Shown: piece after piece, positions 6,436 to 8,057 of the stretch
Position numbering within the stretch: position 1 is the first letter of the stretch
How the letters are laid out: each line of letters begins with the position of its first letter
NCBI GenBank assembly: GCA_944385265.1
Contig: CALWWO010000136.1
Span: 1 to 8,057, forward strand
DNA: 8,057 bases
Source of the DNA: an uncultured Oscillospiraceae bacterium
Lineage (GTDB): Bacteria > Bacillota_A > Clostridia > Oscillospirales > Oscillospiraceae
Direction of reading: 5' to 3'
Program-made: the position numbers and the translations under genes
Notes under the pieces: model-generated
The model's input: only the letters and a program-made list of their open reading frames with translations
Told to the model about the DNA's origin: nothing
Database searches by the model: none

Positions 6436-7787
6436 TTTTTCACCTCGATCAAATATCCGCCCGGTTTCATCGCATCTATTATCATATTTATGTACTTACT
6501 GCATTCTTCAGCCGTAGCAGCCTCAGCCATCACACGCAAAACAGGCTCTGTCCCGCTCTTCCGCAGCAATACACGTCCGTTGCTGCCAAGCGCTTCTTTA
6601 GCTTGTTTAACCGCCTTCTGTACCTCTGCCGCTGCCAAAGCCGCATCCTTATCCGTGACTTTTACGTTTACGAGCACCTGCGGATACTCCTTTACAGGCT
6701 CAGCAAGCTTTGCAAGCGTTGTTTTCCTGTCCAGCATTGCCTGCATAAGCTTTATAGCGGTGATCATCCCGTCTCCAGTCGTCGCGTATTTTGCAAAAAT
6801 GATATGCCCCGACTGCTCTCCTCCCAGCATATAGCCGTTTTTATGCATACTTTCATATACATATTTATCGCCGACGTCAGTTTTTACATAGTCTATACCG
6901 GCTTCATCCAACGCCTTATACAGCCCCAGATTAGACATAACGGTGGTGACTACCGTATTGTTCACAAGCTTTTCCCGCTCTTTCATATATTTACCGTATA
7001 TATAAAGTATGTGGTCACCGCTGATTATATTGCCGTTTTCGTCCACCGCAAGGCATCTGTCGGCATCGCCATCAAATGCGAATCCCACGTCAAGCTGTTT
7101 CTCAACCACTAATTTTTGCAGCGCTTCTATATGCGTCGAGCCACAGTCGAGATTTATATTTGTCCCGTCCGGCGTATTCCCGATAACATACGTCTCCGCT
7201 CCCAATGCGTCAAATACGCTTTTAGCAATCGCCCATGTGCTGCCGTTAGCGCAGTCCAGTCCGACCTTTTTACCTTTATAAGAATGGGTCGACAACGATA
7301 TCAGGTATCCGATATATCTGTTCCTTCCGGCTGAATAATCTATCATGCGCCCGATATCGCTCTTATATGCATATGGCAGTTTGCCCAGCTCGCCGTCTAT
7401 GTACTTTTCGATTTCTTCAATAACTGCCTCATCCATTTTTTCGCCGTTTTCGTTTATCAGCTTTATCCCGTTGTCATAATATGGATTATGGCTGGCAGAT
7501 ATCATGATGCCGCAGTCAAACCCATCTGTCCGTACGACATACGACACACTTGGCGTCGTCGTGACATGGAGTAGATATGCATCAGCACCTGAAGCCGTTA
7601 TTCCTGCCGCAAGGGCACATTCAAACATATAGCTCGAACGGCGCGTATCCTTACCTATGACAATCCTGCATTTATGCTCGCGTCCGTAGTACCATCCTAA
7701 AAACCTGCCTATTTTATACGCATGATCAGCATTTAAGTCGACGTTTGCCTCTCCTCTAAAGCCGTCTGTCCCAAAATATTTAGCCAT
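6432..7787 (-). CDS. glmM: Phosphoglucosamine mutase
   Basis: GlmM converts glucosamine-6-phosphate to glucosamine-1-phosphate, an essential cytoplasmic step towards UDP-GlcNAc for peptidoglycan. The 451-residue protein begins MAKYFGTDGFRGEAN and shows the four alpha-D-phosphohexomutase signatures: SASHNP with the phosphorylated S99, the metal loop DGDADR (D239, D241, D243), the sugar-binding GEQSGH (324-328), and the phosphate-binding RKSGTEP (409-415). GEQSGH and the FGTDGFRG start favour GlmM over phosphoglucomutase or ManB. The length is normal for the family. A GTG at 7793 is in frame two codons upstream. The ATG at 7787 is preferred because GAGGTG (7793-7798) lies 5 nt before it, the same arrangement as the next gene. 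It is first in a run with the GlmU-like protein (4-bp overlap) and the sortase. The usual cdaA-cdaR neighbours are not directly upstream. Confidence 0.97.
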   Translation of the reverse strand: MAKYFGTDGFRGEANVDLNADHAYKIGRFLGWYYGREHKCRIVIGKDTRRSSYMFECALAAGITASGADAYLLHVTTTPSVSYVVRTDGFDCGIMISASHNPYYDNGIKLINENGEKMDEAVIEEIEKYIDGELGKLPYAYKSDIGRMIDYSAGRNRYIGYLISLSTHSYKGKKVGLDCANGSTWAIAKSVFDALGAETYVIGNTPDGTNINLDCGSTHIEALQKLVVEKQLDVGFAFDGDADRCLAVDENGNIISGDHILYIYGKYMKEREKLVNNTVVTTVMSNLGLYKALDEAGIDYVKTDVGDKYVYESMHKNGYMLGGEQSGHIIFAKYATTGDGMITAIKLMQAMLDRKTTLAKLAEPVKEYPQVLVNVKVTDKDAALAAAEVQKAVKQAKEALGSNGRVLLRKSGTEPVLRVMAEAATAEECSKYINMIIDAMKPGGYLIEVKK

Positions 7788-7792
7788 AGCCA

Positions 7793-7798
7793 CACCTC
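7793..7798 (-). promoter_or_regulatory. Ribosome binding site deciding the glmM start
   Basis: GAGGTG on the minus strand lies 5 nt before the ATG at 7787. A GTG start at 7793 would overlap it. Confidence 0.75.
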
Positions 7799-7857
7799 AA
7801 ACCATGATTTATATACAATATTATTCCAAAATAACATTAAATTTTCTTAACATTTTA

Positions 7858-7886
7858 ATATTAACATATACTGGTGCTGTTTACAA
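7858..7886 (-). promoter_or_regulatory. Candidate promoter of the glmM run
   Basis: The minus strand has TTGTAA (7886-7881), a 17-bp spacer and TAATAT (7863-7858), with TG one base upstream of the -10. Each hexamer matches consensus in four positions. It lies after the upstream gene's terminator and predicts a leader of about 65 nt. No hairpin or riboswitch-like structure was seen in that leader. Confidence 0.4.
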
Positions 7887-7904
7887 GCGCAATATAACAA
7901 AAAA

Positions 7905-7942
7905 CATCCGCACCGCTTTCTGAGTACAGAACGGTGCGGATG
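7905..7942 (-). terminator. Intrinsic terminator of the gene entering from the right edge
   Basis: An 11-bp GC-rich stem pairs 7905-7915 with 7932-7942. It continues after a 2-nt bulge (7916-7917) as a 5-bp stem, 7918-7922 with 7927-7931, around an AGTA loop. On the minus strand a run of six Ts (7904-7899) follows directly, which suits the gene whose stop is at 7954-7956. A run of six Ts on the plus strand (7950-7955) lies 7 nt beyond the stem, so it might act both ways. Confidence 0.9.
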
Positions 7943-7953
7943 CTTATAATTTT

Positions 7954-8057
7954 TTACTCTTCTTCAAGCTCGAATATTTCTTCTTCAACAAGCGTTTCCT
8001 CGTTTGTCTCTATCCTCACTTTTTCTTTCTCAAATCCCAGCTTACGATAGATAAAAT
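7954..8057 (-). CDS. C-terminal tail of an unidentified protein, cut by window edge
   Basis: An open minus-strand frame enters from the right edge and ends with TAA at 7956-7954, 12 bp before a strong terminator. That placement makes it a real gene end. The 33 visible full codons read roughly FIYRKLGF, then a charged stretch, then a very acidic tail ending ELEEE. The YRKLGF piece resembles the xYxKLGF segment of GNAT acetyltransferases, but this is too short to rely on, and such acidic tails also occur in many other proteins. The family is left open. Confidence 0.65.
   Translation of the reverse strand, partial: FIYRKLGFEKEKVRIETNEETLVEEEIFELEEE

Noticed and set aside
6402..7112. 236-residue open frame on the plus strand opposite glmM
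   Set aside because: It lies antisense to a certain glmM gene, has a low-complexity His/Arg/Tyr/Phe-rich translation, and shows no recognised domain; it is a shadow of codon bias.
7801..7904. glmM leader considered as a possible riboswitch or glmS-type ribozyme
   Set aside because: The region is short and AT-rich with no stable stems or conserved core visible, and the glmS ribozyme belongs upstream of glmS, not glmM.

Overview
The window looks like chromosomal DNA from an anaerobic Gram-positive bacterium, most likely a member of the Clostridia. The evidence is a rubrerythrin, a class B sortase, a lipoprotein signal with an LTSC lipobox, purine-rich GGAGG-like ribosome binding sites, intrinsic terminators with U-tracts, and heavy use of ATA and TAT codons. 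No mobile element, tRNA, rRNA or CRISPR array is visible. Six genes are complete and two are cut by the window edges.

Layout from left to right. (1) 3-539 (+): the C-terminal part of a serine alpha/beta hydrolase. (2) 581-615: a hairpin shared with the convergent pyruvate kinase gene. (3) 647-2080 (-): pyruvate kinase, with candidate promoters at 2109-2114 and 2157-2185. (4) 2248-4182 (-): a 644-residue secreted lipoprotein with a C-terminal HEXXH metalloprotease-like domain. It is not assigned to a named family. (5) 4183-4392: a divergent control region with one candidate promoter for the lipoprotein, two for rubrerythrin, and an inverted repeat between them. (6) 4393-4926 (+): rubrerythrin, ended by a strong terminator. 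(7) 4979-7787 (-): a three-gene run transcribed as glmM, then a GlmU-like left-handed beta-helix protein, then a class B sortase. (8) 7905-7942: a hairpin separating this run from the acidic C-terminal tail of another minus-strand gene that leaves the window.

The clearest functional unit is the glmM run. GlmM makes glucosamine-1-phosphate. The next protein keeps most residues of the GlmU acetyltransferase site but has no uridylyltransferase domain, so it may acetylate that product or a related sugar phosphate. The sortase acts on the finished cell wall. The link between envelope precursor supply and surface protein anchoring is an inference from gene order. The remaining genes (glycolysis, oxidative stress defence, a surface protease-like lipoprotein, a hydrolase) look like separate transcription units.

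No wholly new multi-gene system can be claimed from this sequence alone. The items most worth a second look are the uncharacterised lipoprotein, the stand-alone GlmU-like enzyme, and the attachment of a sortase to an amino-sugar operon.
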